Origin: an uncultured Cohaesibacter sp. | GTDB lineage: Bacteria; Pseudomonadota; Alphaproteobacteria; Rhizobiales; Cohaesibacteraceae | Direction: 5' to 3' | DNA: 64,000 nucleotides | Assembly: GCF_963664735.1 (NCBI RefSeq) | Contig: NZ_OY761553.1 | Coordinates: 2,805,303-2,869,302 of the forward strand | Shown: positions 8,656 to 17,799 of the stretch, one piece after another | How positions within the stretch are numbered: the first letter of the stretch is position 1 | Layout of the letters: each line of letters opens with the position of its first letter | The notes under the pieces: generated by a model | What the model saw: only the letters and a program-made list of their open reading frames with translations | Told to the model about the DNA's origin: nothing | Databases searched by the model: none | Translations under genes and position numbers: made by a program

Positions 8656-9648
8656 ATGACTGCTTCCATGAGCCAATGTCTGATGCAGATGGTGCAAACG
8701 GACTATCAGATTTCGGACTATCAAAGCGCCATTGCGCCTCGCTGGTGCACCGGCTGTGGCGACAATGCCATCCTCACAGCCCTGCAACGCCTTTGCAGGG
8801 ATGAGCAGCTTCCCCCTGAAAAAACCATCAGTGTTTCAGGCATCGGCTGCGCGGCACGCCTGCCGCATTATATGAAGACCTATGGTTTCCACGGCATCCA
8901 CGGGCGAGCCCTGCCGATTGCCGAAGGGATCAAGATCCGCAGACCAGACCTCAATGTCTTCGTGACCTCGGGCGATGGCGACTGCTGCTCCATTGGTGCT
9001 GCCCACTGGATCCACGCAGTGCGGTACAACATGAACATGACGTTGATGCTGCATGACAACAATGTCTATGGCCTTACCAAAAAGCAGGCCTCACCGACAT
9101 CACCAAAGGGGCTCAAGAGTAACACCACGCCATTCGGTGCCACGCTCAACCCGCTCAATCCCTTGAGCGTTACGCTCGGTATCTCGAATGTCTCCTTCGT
9201 TGCCCAGGTGCCAGACTGGATACCGGAACTGCTTTATGATGTGCTGTCCAAAGCCTATCATCACAAGGGCTTTTCCTTCATCCGCATTTTGCAGCGGTGT
9301 CCGAATTTCATGAACCATCATTTTGATGCTGCCGTGCAAGATCCTCTGAAGGTCCGCATGCTGACCCACGCGAATGGCTTGCGCCTTAAACCGGAATTGT
9401 CCCGCGTTTACAAAAATCAGGAGACCCACGATCCGCTTGATCTCAACCGGGCACAGGCTCTTGCCATGCTGGACGAAGAAATTCCGGTCGGCGTGCTTTA
9501 TTGCAACCCGACAGTGCCTTGCTACGACGAGCTGCGAAAGGGCAAACGCCCCAATACACCGCAGCTGGTTGAGACCGTTCTTAACGAAGAATTCGACAAG
9601 GTCGGAATCTGGCCCGAAGGCCAGTCTACGGCCTCAAATGGGGAGTGA
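8656..9648 (+). CDS. korB: 2-oxoacid:acceptor oxidoreductase beta subunit (TPP-binding)
   Basis: A 330-residue beta subunit with RWCTGCGD (30-37), GIGCAARLP, and the TPP/Mg motif GDGDCCSIG (107-115) ending at NNVYGLTKKQASPTS (135-149). Cysteines 31, 34 and 65 are placed to bind the beta-subunit 4Fe-4S cluster, with a later cysteine. It completes the catalytic unit with KorA. The start at 8656 follows GGAGGG by a normal spacing and overlaps no other start; the longer open frame lies within korA. Confidence 0.92.
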   Translation: MTASMSQCLMQMVQTDYQISDYQSAIAPRWCTGCGDNAILTALQRLCRDEQLPPEKTISVSGIGCAARLPHYMKTYGFHGIHGRALPIAEGIKIRRPDLNVFVTSGDGDCCSIGAAHWIHAVRYNMNMTLMLHDNNVYGLTKKQASPTSPKGLKSNTTPFGATLNPLNPLSVTLGISNVSFVAQVPDWIPELLYDVLSKAYHHKGFSFIRILQRCPNFMNHHFDAAVQDPLKVRMLTHANGLRLKPELSRVYKNQETHDPLDLNRAQALAMLDEEIPVGVLYCNPTVPCYDELRKGKRPNTPQLVETVLNEEFDKVGIWPEGQSTASNGE

Positions 9649-9654
9649 CCGATC

Positions 9655-11889
9655 ATGCAGGTGGCTCAAATTTCAACAGACCTACAAGGTCTGGACAAAG
9701 ACGCTTCGACGGAGAGTGCCGAGCTGTCGGTGCTCAGACCAGCCCTCTTTGCCCGCTACAATGCGCTCGATACCTTGCGCTATGACTATCCTCTCGTTCT
9801 GATAGAGGGGGAAGAGGTTGAAAAACCTCTCGTTCCTCTTTGTCAGATCATCGATGAAGCTTTACGCCTCGTGGCGGCGCAAGGGCCGGACGGCGAGGAA
9901 TTGCGTCAGCAGGTCTTGCGGCTTGAACAGCGCATGAGAGACAAAGTTTCCGCAGGTGCGGAAGAAAAACTCTCTGAGCTCTGGCGCATCAGTGAAGCCG
10001 AGCTGGTTGCAGAAAGCGGGCAGTCCGCCTTCGGACCGCTCGATCAGGCTCTTGATCGGGCCCGGCAGACCATCAAATTCGATGGCCGTGTCATCGGCTG
10101 CACCGATGCAACCCCGGGCAAGGTTCTTGCGCATGTGTGGCAATCGATGCATCTGGCCCGGGCCCGCAAGTTCCGCTACAAGGTGGATCGGCTCGTTCTC
10201 AAACTCAATGACATTCTCAAGTCTGACCATATCAAGTCTGACGAGGCGCACAGCCCTGAAGCTCTGGCTCAATCCATGGGGCTTGATGGCGACAGCTCCA
10301 TCGATTTCAGCGCCTTGTCGAACATCTTGCACCGCGTCCGCCCGGAAGACCGGCTACCAGCCAACCGGGTGGCGCGCATCAAGCATGTGTTGCAGGTTCT
10401 GCAAACCCAGGCCTTCTTCGGCCCCGGGCGCGCGAGCTACACCTATCCAGACAAGGCCGTTTGCTACAGCTACGTGTTCCAGACCTGCAGTGAAGCTCTG
10501 GATGCTTATCGGGACAGGCTACCGAGCATTATCGAGTTCACAAAGGCTCTGGCCATTGCGGAAATGGAAGTGGAGAACAAATATGTTCCAGAACTTCATG
10601 ACGCGGTGTTCGAGCTGTTTGACGAGAGTGATCTCACCGAAGAGCAAATGGCCTTTTTGCCTCCGGCGATGATCTTCCTGCGGGATGGCGTGACCGAATC
10701 TTCGGAAATTTCGAGGGCTTATGAAGCCCTTGCCTGCGGTCTTCCCATCAAGGTGATGATTCAGGTCGATGATATTCTGGGGCCAACCTCTCCAGTACCG
10801 CCGCGCAACTCCTTCGGAGCAGGAACCGCTCGTCTTGCCTCGATGGCAATGGGCATCAACAATGCCTTTGTTGTTCAGTGCTCCAGCGCCCACTTAGCCA
10901 AGATGCAAAAGAAACTGGTCGGGGCCATGCAATATGATGGTCCCGCAATGTTCAGCATCTATTCAGGGGCGACTCAATCAGTTGCAGGTGTTGCGCCCTA
11001 TATTCAGGCGGCAGCTGCAACAGAGGCTCGGGTGTTCCCGAATTTCTGCTATGATCCATCGGCAGGTAGCGATCTGGCCAGCCGCTTTGATCTGTCTGCC
11101 AATCCGCAAATGGATGAGGACTGGACCGAGCATAGCTTGCGCTATGAAGATCCGAACGGAAACCGCAAGGAAGAAACGCTTAGCTTTACCTTTGGCGACT
11201 TTGCCGTTGCTGACGGGCGTTACCTGCGGTTCTGCCAGACGGTCAATCGCAAGGGCTGGACGCCAGACATGGTGCCGTTTGAGGAATGGCTGAAGACGTC
11301 AGAGGCAACGGCGGACATCAAGCGGGCTTATGTCCTTGCCGTGGATCGGCAGGACGCCTTAATGCGCGTTGTGCTGGATGAGAAAATTGCGGTCGCCGCA
11401 CGGCGGTGCAAAGACGCATGGAACCGCTTGCAGGAGCTGGCTGGTATCAACAATTCTTATGTCCTTGCCCAATTGGCCGAGGAACGCAAGAAACGCGAAG
11501 CCCTGCTCATTGAGCTGTCAAGTGACAATGGCGCCGCCGCTCCGATGGCAGTCCCTGAACCTGCTCCAGCTCAGCCTGCGGCCAAGGAAGAGCCACAACC
11601 TTTACCCGATGAAACAGACCGTGCGGCCGATGAAGTGCTCGACGATATGCCGTGGATCGAAACGTCCCGTTGCACGACCTGCAACGAATGCCGTCAGATC
11701 AACGACAAGCTGTTTGGCTATAACGAAAATATGCAGGCCTATATCGCCGATCTGGACGCTGGCACCTATCGTCAGCTGGTGGACGCAGCGGAAGGATGTC
11801 AGGTCAGCATCATCCATCCGGGTAAACCACGCAATCCAAGTGAGCCGGATCTGGATGAATTGATGGAACGGGCCAAGCCCTTCCTCTAG
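9655..11889 (+). CDS. degenerate pyruvate:ferredoxin oxidoreductase-like protein with C-terminal Fe-S segment
   Basis: A 744-residue protein without a standard name. Residues about 350-590 can be followed along the C-terminal TPP domain of pyruvate:ferredoxin oxidoreductase: LASMAMGINNAFVVQ, KKLVGAMQYDGPAMFSIYS, FCYDPSAG, SRFDLSANPQM, then a basic helix near 555-600. The GDG...N motif that binds TPP-Mg is absent, so this domain should not be catalytic; KorB supplies that site. After an Ala/Pro linker (about 625-655) comes C673-x2-C676-x2-C679-x35-C715, a likely single 4Fe-4S site. The N-terminal ~340 residues are helical and unrecognised. It follows korB by 6 nt and closes the operon. I infer a structural or electron-carrying subunit of the KorAB complex. 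Confidence 0.7.
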   Translation: MQVAQISTDLQGLDKDASTESAELSVLRPALFARYNALDTLRYDYPLVLIEGEEVEKPLVPLCQIIDEALRLVAAQGPDGEELRQQVLRLEQRMRDKVSAGAEEKLSELWRISEAELVAESGQSAFGPLDQALDRARQTIKFDGRVIGCTDATPGKVLAHVWQSMHLARARKFRYKVDRLVLKLNDILKSDHIKSDEAHSPEALAQSMGLDGDSSIDFSALSNILHRVRPEDRLPANRVARIKHVLQVLQTQAFFGPGRASYTYPDKAVCYSYVFQTCSEALDAYRDRLPSIIEFTKALAIAEMEVENKYVPELHDAVFELFDESDLTEEQMAFLPPAMIFLRDGVTESSEISRAYEALACGLPIKVMIQVDDILGPTSPVPPRNSFGAGTARLASMAMGINNAFVVQCSSAHLAKMQKKLVGAMQYDGPAMFSIYSGATQSVAGVAPYIQAAAATEARVFPNFCYDPSAGSDLASRFDLSANPQMDEDWTEHSLRYEDPNGNRKEETLSFTFGDFAVADGRYLRFCQTVNRKGWTPDMVPFEEWLKTSEATADIKRAYVLAVDRQDALMRVVLDEKIAVAARRCKDAWNRLQELAGINNSYVLAQLAEERKKREALLIELSSDNGAAAPMAVPEPAPAQPAAKEEPQPLPDETDRAADEVLDDMPWIETSRCTTCNECRQINDKLFGYNENMQAYIADLDAGTYRQLVDAAEGCQVSIIHPGKPRNPSEPDLDELMERAKPFL

Positions 11890-11904
11890 GCACTCACACA
11901 CATA

Positions 11905-11942
11905 TCGGCCGGAGAGTTCATACTTTCCGGCCGAATTTATTT
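11905..11942 (+). terminator. terminator after the redox operon
   Basis: TCGGCCGGA (11905-11913) pairs with TCCGGCCGA (11926-11934), extended inward by three more pairs. The T-rich tail ATTTATTTT follows. Confidence 0.8.
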
Positions 11943-11946
11943 TCGA

Positions 11947-12441
11947 TTATGAGAGCAACCCGCTGGGCGCCCAATGCACCGAGGGATTGCAAGTCTTGGC
12001 ATCGGTCAATATGCCCACGAACCGCTCTATATCACCGTCATCATCCGGATCATCGCCATAGCGGATATCCTCGAATGTGATGTCGGTTTGCTCGCCCAGC
12101 AAGTGCAGAGAAAAACGGATTTGCAAATCTTGATGTTTAAAGTCCAGATCCAGAACCACCTCTGGTGGCTGAGACCAAACCAGGTTTGATCTGGCACTAT
12201 CGCGATAGGAAAGCGTCTTCTCCTTAAGATAAAGCTCCGCTGAGGATTCTAGTATATCGCGAATATTGCCGTGGGAGTCTGTAAAGACGTAAGAAACCAG
12301 ATGGCCTACATCCACGAGACGCAGTTCTGCTATCACATCCTGCAATGCCCATAGTAACGCACGCTTGTAAACTTCTTTGAGGTCTGTCGCCACAAGAGGT
12401 TCTTTATTGGTCATGACCAATTTCCGGGAAATGGTGTTCAT
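11947..12441 (-). CDS. unrecognised protein downstream of flhB
   Basis: A 164-residue acidic soluble protein, last gene of the motA-flhB operon, starting one base after the flhB stop. It contains KEVYKRALLWALQDVIAELR near the N-terminus and EVVLDLDFKHQDLQIRFSLHLL and EDIRYGDDPDDDGDIE later. A longer frame begins inside flhB (12558) and a shorter one at 12414; no start has a clear RBS. I do not recognise a domain. Rhizobia also carry an uncharacterised gene next to flhB, so a flagellar role is possible by position only. Confidence 0.55.
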   Translation of the reverse strand: MNTISRKLVMTNKEPLVATDLKEVYKRALLWALQDVIAELRLVDVGHLVSYVFTDSHGNIRDILESSAELYLKEKTLSYRDSARSNLVWSQPPEVVLDLDFKHQDLQIRFSLHLLGEQTDITFEDIRYGDDPDDDGDIERFVGILTDAKTCNPSVHWAPSGLLS

Positions 12442-12442
12442 T

Positions 12443-13528
12443 CTAACCCGAAGCTGTTTTGTAATTCGAGTTATCTGCAGAATAGACATAGTATAATAAT
12501 TCTGCAACCACTCGGAAAAACTGAGGTGGAATTGGCAAATCCACATCACTTTCGGCAAATAGTGAACGTGCCAAAGGAATATTTTCGATAACCGGAATGT
12601 CGTTTTCTTCTGCTATTTGCCGAATTTTAAGAGCAATAAGATCCTGCCCTTTAGCAACGACGACCGGTGCTTTGTCCACGTTATGCTCATATCGCAAGGC
12701 GACGGAGAAATGCGTGGGGTTTGCGATAACAACTGTTGCCTGAGGCACAGCTGCAATCATGCGGTTACGCGCCCGATCTCGAGCGAGAGACCGCATGCGG
12801 CCCTTAACCATAGGGTCACCTTCTGATTGTTTGATTTCGTCTTTCACTTCTTTGTGGCTCATGCGCAAATCGCGGCGCCATTTGCCTCTTACCCAAAGAA
12901 CGTCTAGCAAGACCAGCGTAATTGTTGCGACACTAATACCGGAAACCAGCCGGATTGTGATGCTGAGGATTTCCTCAGGAAGCAATGTTGGATCCGTAAA
13001 CATGCTATTCACCAGAACCTGTCGCTGACCGGAAATGAGAATGCCCAGCACAACGGCAAGCATGACAAGCTTCGCAAGGGCCTTGAAAAACTCAACCCAC
13101 CCCTGAGCGCCAAACATGCGCGAAAATCCCTTGCCGGGTGACAGCTTGGAAAAATCCGGGCGCAACCTTTCAAAAGAGACTTGAGGCGGGTGCTGAAACC
13201 AAGTCGCAGCCAACCCGAAAAGCAAAAGAATGACCACTGGGGCGACCAGAAATCTGGCAACTTCCAGCCCCACAGCAGATCCCAACTGGGCAAATTGCGC
13301 TTCGTTTTCAAGACGGATGTCTCCTATTCCATCAAGTAGGCGTGACAATGTTACGGATAACCTTGCCATCTGGGTTTCCATGGCAAATGCCATTATGATC
13401 AGGAGACCAAGAAAGGTTGCAAAGGCATTGACCTCTTTGGAGAGGGGCAGATTGCCCTTCTCTATTGCATCCCTGATCTTTTTCTCTGTCGGCTCTTCTG
13501 TCTTACTGTCTTTATCCTCGTCTGACAT
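12443..13528 (-). CDS. flhB: flagellar export apparatus protein FlhB
   Basis: A 361-residue member of the type III export gate. The N-terminal membrane part has about four helices (40-50, 95-110, 150-170, 190-212). The cytoplasmic switch domain has the autocleavage motif NPTH at 270-273, after which the chain is cut to change export from rod/hook to filament substrates. It lies 31 nt after fliG in the motA-fliM-orf-fliN-fliG-flhB operon. Confidence 0.96.
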   Translation of the reverse strand: MSDEDKDSKTEEPTEKKIRDAIEKGNLPLSKEVNAFATFLGLLIIMAFAMETQMARLSVTLSRLLDGIGDIRLENEAQFAQLGSAVGLEVARFLVAPVVILLLFGLAATWFQHPPQVSFERLRPDFSKLSPGKGFSRMFGAQGWVEFFKALAKLVMLAVVLGILISGQRQVLVNSMFTDPTLLPEEILSITIRLVSGISVATITLVLLDVLWVRGKWRRDLRMSHKEVKDEIKQSEGDPMVKGRMRSLARDRARNRMIAAVPQATVVIANPTHFSVALRYEHNVDKAPVVVAKGQDLIALKIRQIAEENDIPVIENIPLARSLFAESDVDLPIPPQFFRVVAELLYYVYSADNSNYKTASG

Positions 13529-13559
13529 GGTCTACGTCATCCAGTGCGCCAGGCAGCTC

Positions 13560-14609
13560 CTACTGAAGGAATGCCCCGCCCTCCTGTTTCGGGTTGAGAT
13601 CAATCTCGCCACGGCCTGCCATTTCAAGCGCCAAGTCCGTAATTTCGCGCCGCGCTGCAAAGACATCGCGCTCTGCTGCTGGCTGGCCGCTGGCAAGTTC
13701 ATGTTCGATGATGCGACGGGTTCGGCTGGCCAAAGTCGCAAGAATGGACTGGCGCAGATCTTGTTCGGTGCCCTTGAGAGCCATAACGATCTGCTCGGTA
13801 TTGATTTGATCGAATATGGCCATGCGTGCGCGCGGGGTAAGATTGATGATATCGTCGAAGGTGAACAGCAAGCCTTTGAGGGCCTCTGCAGCCTTGGGCT
13901 GGCGCTCTTCGAGAGAATTGAGTGCAGCCTCCATCTGATCGCGTTCCATCTTGTTCAGGATATCGGCCATCCGGGAGAAGGTGTCGGCCTGCATATTGCC
14001 CGAGAAGTTGAGCAGGAAGTCTTCGTGCAAAACCTTCTCGATGTCTCTGGCGGCTTCGGGCACGATCGGCTTGATAGTCAGCATTCTGCGCATCAGTTGA
14101 TTGCGCAGCTCCGGTGGCAATTGGTTCATGATCTTGGCGGCAGCCGATGGCTTGCTGCGCGAAAGGATGAAAGCAGCCGTCTGAGGATGTTCCTTCTTGA
14201 GATAATTGGCGACGGCAGTTTCCGAAATATTGGCTATCCTGTCCCAAATCGACCAGTTGGACGACCCGGCCACATCGGCAATGATATCTGAGACCTCCTC
14301 TTCAGGCAAAACGCCGGTGAGAAGTTTCTGCACCTCATTGACCGACCCATAAAGGCTGGCGCCATCACCAAATTGCTTGATGAAGTCGTCAATGATGGTT
14401 TCCATTTCCTTTGCATTGACGCTGCCAAGCTGCGCCGCTACACGGGTTATCAGGCGGATCTCATCGCTATCGAAATGGGCAAGTACCCGAGCCGCATTTG
14501 TCTGCCCCATTCCCAAAATCAAAGCTGCAACTTTTTCAACACCCTTGAACTTGCGAACTTGGGGCTCTGGGGGTTGAATTTCGTTTGCAACAGCAGGCAA
14601 AGCCGCCAT
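13560..14609 (-). CDS. fliG: flagellar motor switch protein FliG
   Basis: A 349-residue FliG of normal length. It links the MS ring (FliF) to the C ring, and its C-terminal charged helices face the stator. Visible family features are KVAALILGMGQTNAARVLAHF near residue 23, the middle-domain stretch HPQTAAFILSRSKPSAAAKIMNQLP, and MLTIKPIVPEAARDIEKVL before the C-terminal motor domain (FTFDDIINLTPRARMAIF). RBS AGAGGTG precedes the ATG. Confidence 0.96.
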   Translation of the reverse strand: MAALPAVANEIQPPEPQVRKFKGVEKVAALILGMGQTNAARVLAHFDSDEIRLITRVAAQLGSVNAKEMETIIDDFIKQFGDGASLYGSVNEVQKLLTGVLPEEEVSDIIADVAGSSNWSIWDRIANISETAVANYLKKEHPQTAAFILSRSKPSAAAKIMNQLPPELRNQLMRRMLTIKPIVPEAARDIEKVLHEDFLLNFSGNMQADTFSRMADILNKMERDQMEAALNSLEERQPKAAEALKGLLFTFDDIINLTPRARMAIFDQINTEQIVMALKGTEQDLRQSILATLASRTRRIIEHELASGQPAAERDVFAARREITDLALEMAGRGEIDLNPKQEGGAFLQ

Positions 14610-14740
14610 AACACACCTCTATCGGATCAAATTTAACTGCGTAGTGCAATTGCAGCCTCCCACCAGAGGTGGAGACGTCTACAAAGCAATGATGCAAGGA
14701 TTTCCATGCTTGAGGCTTGGCCAGAAACTGGCCAGGCTTT

Positions 14741-15175
14741 CTAGTTGAATGCTTCTTGTTTGCTGGTGTTGCCCGGACCGACAATCTCGGTGAGAGAAAC
14801 GCCGAAGCGGGAGTTATCATCCTCAACCACAACAACTTCACCCCGGGCAACAATTCGCCCATTGACGACGACTTCGACCGGTTCTCCGACGCGGTGATCT
14901 AAGGGAATGACAGCGCCGCGTCCCAGTTTGAGCAAGTTGGAAACCAGCATTGAAGCGGATCCAAGAACGACCTGGATTTCAACCGGAATACCAAGGATAT
15001 TGTCAAGATTGCGGTCGGTATCGAGGCTGCTGCCGATGGTGCCGACGGTGGCTTCTGCATTTTGCGAAAAATCTGCCAGAGAAGGGCCCGTTTCGGCCTT
15101 TTTCTCGGGAGCTGGCGGGGGAGCTGTCGGTTCGTCAAATTCGATTTTCTGGAACTCAATGTCATCAGGATTCAT
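14741..15175 (-). CDS. fliN: flagellar motor switch protein FliN
   Basis: A 144-residue C-ring protein. The N-terminal ~65 residues are acidic and Pro-rich. The C-terminal SpoA domain has IPVEIQVVLGSASM, LLKLGRGAVIPLDHRVGEPVEVVVNGRIVARGEVVVV and FGVSLTEIV, the typical FliN signature. It would form the base of the C ring and bind the export ATPase complex. It lies between the DUF6468-like gene and fliG. RBS AGAGGAA. Confidence 0.94.
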   Translation of the reverse strand: MNPDDIEFQKIEFDEPTAPPPAPEKKAETGPSLADFSQNAEATVGTIGSSLDTDRNLDNILGIPVEIQVVLGSASMLVSNLLKLGRGAVIPLDHRVGEPVEVVVNGRIVARGEVVVVEDDNSRFGVSLTEIVGPGNTSKQEAFN

Positions 15176-15228
15176 AGGTCTATTCCTCTGAGTTTTCAGG
15201 AGTGCTTCTTTAGGGCCTCAAAAGACCG

Positions 15229-15762
15229 TCACGATTTCAAATTCACTCTGCGCAGCATGGCTGGCATTTGATCTTCTATGCGGTAGAAGGATGGGGAGGC
15301 CGCGTGCGCTTCGGCGCTTTTTTCATTCACCACAGTTTCTGGAGCAGCCTTGGATAGGTTTTCTCTTGAATTTCTCTCACCGGCAGCTTCGCTGACCTTC
15401 TTGAGAATATCGATCTGGTTGTTGCATTCCTTGCCGATATGCTCCTGGAACGAAACCATTTCCAAACGCAGTTCTTTCTGATAGCTGCGGACTTCACGGG
15501 TCATTTTGTCGATGTCTGTGACGATGTCCCGCGCTTCATCAATGCGTTTACCAAGAGCGTTCAGCACCTGCTGTCCGCGCACATTGATTTCATCGATAGA
15601 AACCTCAATGCCTTCAAGCGCCAAGTTGGTCTGTTCCATGATGCGGCGGAATTCATAGTGATTGTCACGCAACTTCTGCAAGCGCTGGTTCATTTTCATA
15701 ACCCAGACCGAGGTAACAATCAGGGCGATCATCAATATGCCGTCAGCGAGATAAGATATCAT
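15229..15762 (-). CDS. single-span coiled-coil protein of the flagellar cluster (DUF6468-like)
   Basis: A 177-residue protein between fliM and fliN. Residues about 4-24 are one membrane helix (YLADGILMIALIVTSVWVM). A long helical, probably coiled-coil region follows (30-115), then a low-complexity tail. It resembles, from memory, the DUF6468 family found beside motor-switch genes in alphaproteobacteria. Its start overlaps the end of fliM by 20 nt, indicating coupled translation. The function is not known; position suggests the motor or C ring. Confidence 0.7.
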   Translation of the reverse strand: MISYLADGILMIALIVTSVWVMKMNQRLQKLRDNHYEFRRIMEQTNLALEGIEVSIDEINVRGQQVLNALGKRIDEARDIVTDIDKMTREVRSYQKELRLEMVSFQEHIGKECNNQIDILKKVSEAAGERNSRENLSKAAPETVVNEKSAEAHAASPSFYRIEDQMPAMLRRVNLKS

Positions 15763-16672
15763 CTAGGATGTCCTCTTTCTGGTGAATCTGGTCTTCTACC
15801 TGAAGGCAATAGGAACCTTCCGATTGCCCCATCGTGCAGGAGAAGAGCGGTTGTCTGTTGCATTGCAGAGACACTTTGGAACGCGGCGTTGCCTGCAGCT
15901 GGATAATGTCTCCGACCTTCAGATCTGCCAGCTTGTCCAGCGACATGACCTGCTCTTCCAGAACAGCATCGAGCTGGATATGAGTGCGTTGAATTTCCGC
16001 CTGGAATTGCTGCGTCCATTTCTTGTCCCGGCTATTGCCTTCGCCGCTGACAACCTGAGCAAGATTCTGGCGAAGCGGCGTCAAGGCGGAGTGCGGAACA
16101 ACAACAAACATTTCGCCGCCCCGCCCGATTGCCTGTAACAAGAGCCGGCCAACGACAGCGGAGTTGTTGCGCCGACCGGTAACCGCAAAGTCCATGCGCG
16201 TTTCAATGCGCTCAAACTTCAGCGTGATGTCGGAAATGGACTGGAATGCATCTTCCAATGCCTTGATGGCATCCATGAACAAGGACCGGGCAACGCGCGT
16301 CTCGATATTGGAGAAAGGGCGTTCGTCATCGACCGGAGGTTCATTGCCATCTGCTCCGAACAGCACTTCCATCATCGAGAAAATGAAATCACGGTCAAAA
16401 CAGATGAGAATGCGGGTGTCCCACTCGGGGGTGTAAACAACAGCGGCCAGAGCATTGGCCTCGTTATCATCCAGAACATCGCCGATGCGGTCATTGCCGA
16501 TATAACTTACTGAAACAAACACCGGCGAGGCTGCCCGCTGACGCATTGTGTCTGCGAAGACCCGCGCCATGCGATCGAAGATGATCGGGAGCATTGGCAA
16601 CCGCTCAATGGAATTGCCCGCGGCATCAAGCAACCGATCTGTAATCGGGGAAAGGTGAAGAGGCTGATTCAT
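15743..16672 (-). CDS. fliM: flagellar motor switch protein FliM
   Basis: A 309-residue FliM. The N-terminal region is short. The CheC-like middle domain contains LPMLPIIFDRMARVFADTMRQ and later GRGGEMFVVVPHSALTPLRQ. The C-terminal SpoA domain contains QLDAVLEEQVMSLDKLADLKVGDII. It forms the C-ring wall and would bind phospho-CheY. It lies 3 nt after motA. Confidence 0.93.
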   Translation of the reverse strand: MNQPLHLSPITDRLLDAAGNSIERLPMLPIIFDRMARVFADTMRQRAASPVFVSVSYIGNDRIGDVLDDNEANALAAVVYTPEWDTRILICFDRDFIFSMMEVLFGADGNEPPVDDERPFSNIETRVARSLFMDAIKALEDAFQSISDITLKFERIETRMDFAVTGRRNNSAVVGRLLLQAIGRGGEMFVVVPHSALTPLRQNLAQVVSGEGNSRDKKWTQQFQAEIQRTHIQLDAVLEEQVMSLDKLADLKVGDIIQLQATPRSKVSLQCNRQPLFSCTMGQSEGSYCLQVEDQIHQKEDILDDILSR

Positions 16673-16675
16673 GGC

Positions 16676-17587
16676 TTATGCAGCTCCCTTCTGCTGAAAC
16701 TCATGGACGGTTTCATCCGCGGCACCACCGATCACGCCAACATTCATGGTCTGGCTTTCGACCTCGTCGATTGACGGGCGGTCATTTTCGGAAATCGTCT
16801 TGCGGCCATGTTCCAAGGCAATCTGTGGCGCAGCCCCATTCATGAAGGCCAGCAGAGACAGTTTGACAATGACGTAAAGGCGGCTTTTCTTCTCGCGGAC
16901 AGCCTTGACCTTGGCTGCAAGCGGATTGAAAATTGCGTAGGCGCAGAAGATACCGGCGAACGTTCCCACAAGAGCCGCTGCGATGAGGCCGCCCAGAATG
17001 GCCGGGCTCTGATCAATGGCGCCCATTGCCTTGACGATCCCCAGCACGGCAGCAACAATACCGATTGCCGGCAGGCTGTCTCCTTCGGCGACCAGGGCAT
17101 GAAAAGGCTTCATCTGATCGCGCATGCGGGTCATGAGTTCTTCATCCATCAGGCTTTCGATTTCATGCGGCCGTGCGTTCGACACGATCAGCAGTCTGAA
17201 ATAGTCGCAAATGAAATCCCTGAGTGCAGTGTCTTGGGCAATTGACTTATATTGCATGAAGATGGCTGACTCTTGTGGCGCTTCGATATGCGGCTCAACC
17301 TCGTTGCGTCCCTTGGATCGCAGCTCGCGCATCAGTGTATAAAGAAGCCCCAGCACATCGAGATACTCGTTCTTCTTGGGCACCGCGCCAGTAATCACCT
17401 CAAGGATCGCCCGTCCTGTATCGACGACGACACGCATGGGGTTTGCAACGACAAAGATCCCGGCGGCGACGCCGAAAACAATGACAAATTCCCAAGGCTG
17501 CAACAGAACCGCTACATGCCCCCCCATGGCGGCAAAACCGCCAAGCAAAGATGCCAAAGCTATGGCAAGTCCCAAAAATATACTCAA
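16676..17587 (-). CDS. motA: flagellar stator protein MotA
   Basis: A 303-residue MotA with four membrane helices (about 3-25, 33-51, 170-193, 200-222). Conserved stretches include GGHVAVLLQPWEFVIVFG, EGDSLPAIGIVAAVLGIVKAMG and GGLIAAALVGTFAGIFCAY. It forms the ion channel with MotB, encoded separately at 30009. The cytoplasmic loop with RGKGRNEVEPHIE-like charges faces FliG. First gene of the leftward operon; its promoter element is at 17640-17653. Confidence 0.95.
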   Translation of the reverse strand: MSIFLGLAIALASLLGGFAAMGGHVAVLLQPWEFVIVFGVAAGIFVVANPMRVVVDTGRAILEVITGAVPKKNEYLDVLGLLYTLMRELRSKGRNEVEPHIEAPQESAIFMQYKSIAQDTALRDFICDYFRLLIVSNARPHEIESLMDEELMTRMRDQMKPFHALVAEGDSLPAIGIVAAVLGIVKAMGAIDQSPAILGGLIAAALVGTFAGIFCAYAIFNPLAAKVKAVREKKSRLYVIVKLSLLAFMNGAAPQIALEHGRKTISENDRPSIDEVESQTMNVGVIGGAADETVHEFQQKGAA

Positions 17588-17623
17588 GATCGGCTCTCCC
17601 GATTTAAAATCTTCGTTGCAGCC

Positions 17624-17653
17624 AACCTAGATTTTGTGTCTTGCGCGAACCTG
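17624..17653 (-). promoter_or_regulatory. flagellar promoter element, motA operon
   Basis: On the minus strand CAGGTTCGCGCAAG (17653-17640) is followed after exactly 10 nt by TAGGTT (17629-17624), about 37 nt before the motA ATG. It is one of seven copies of the shared flagellar element. Confidence 0.6.
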
Positions 17654-17799
17654 ACCTTTTGGAAAAGGGCACAAGCTTTTCCTTCTTGGATTTTTGAGAT
17701 TATCGCACCAAAGCAATCGCTTGCGGACTTCCGGCGGTGAAAGAGAAGCCCAAATGGCGGCGCTCTCGAGCAAATTTGTCCAAAAACGGAGAATGACGT

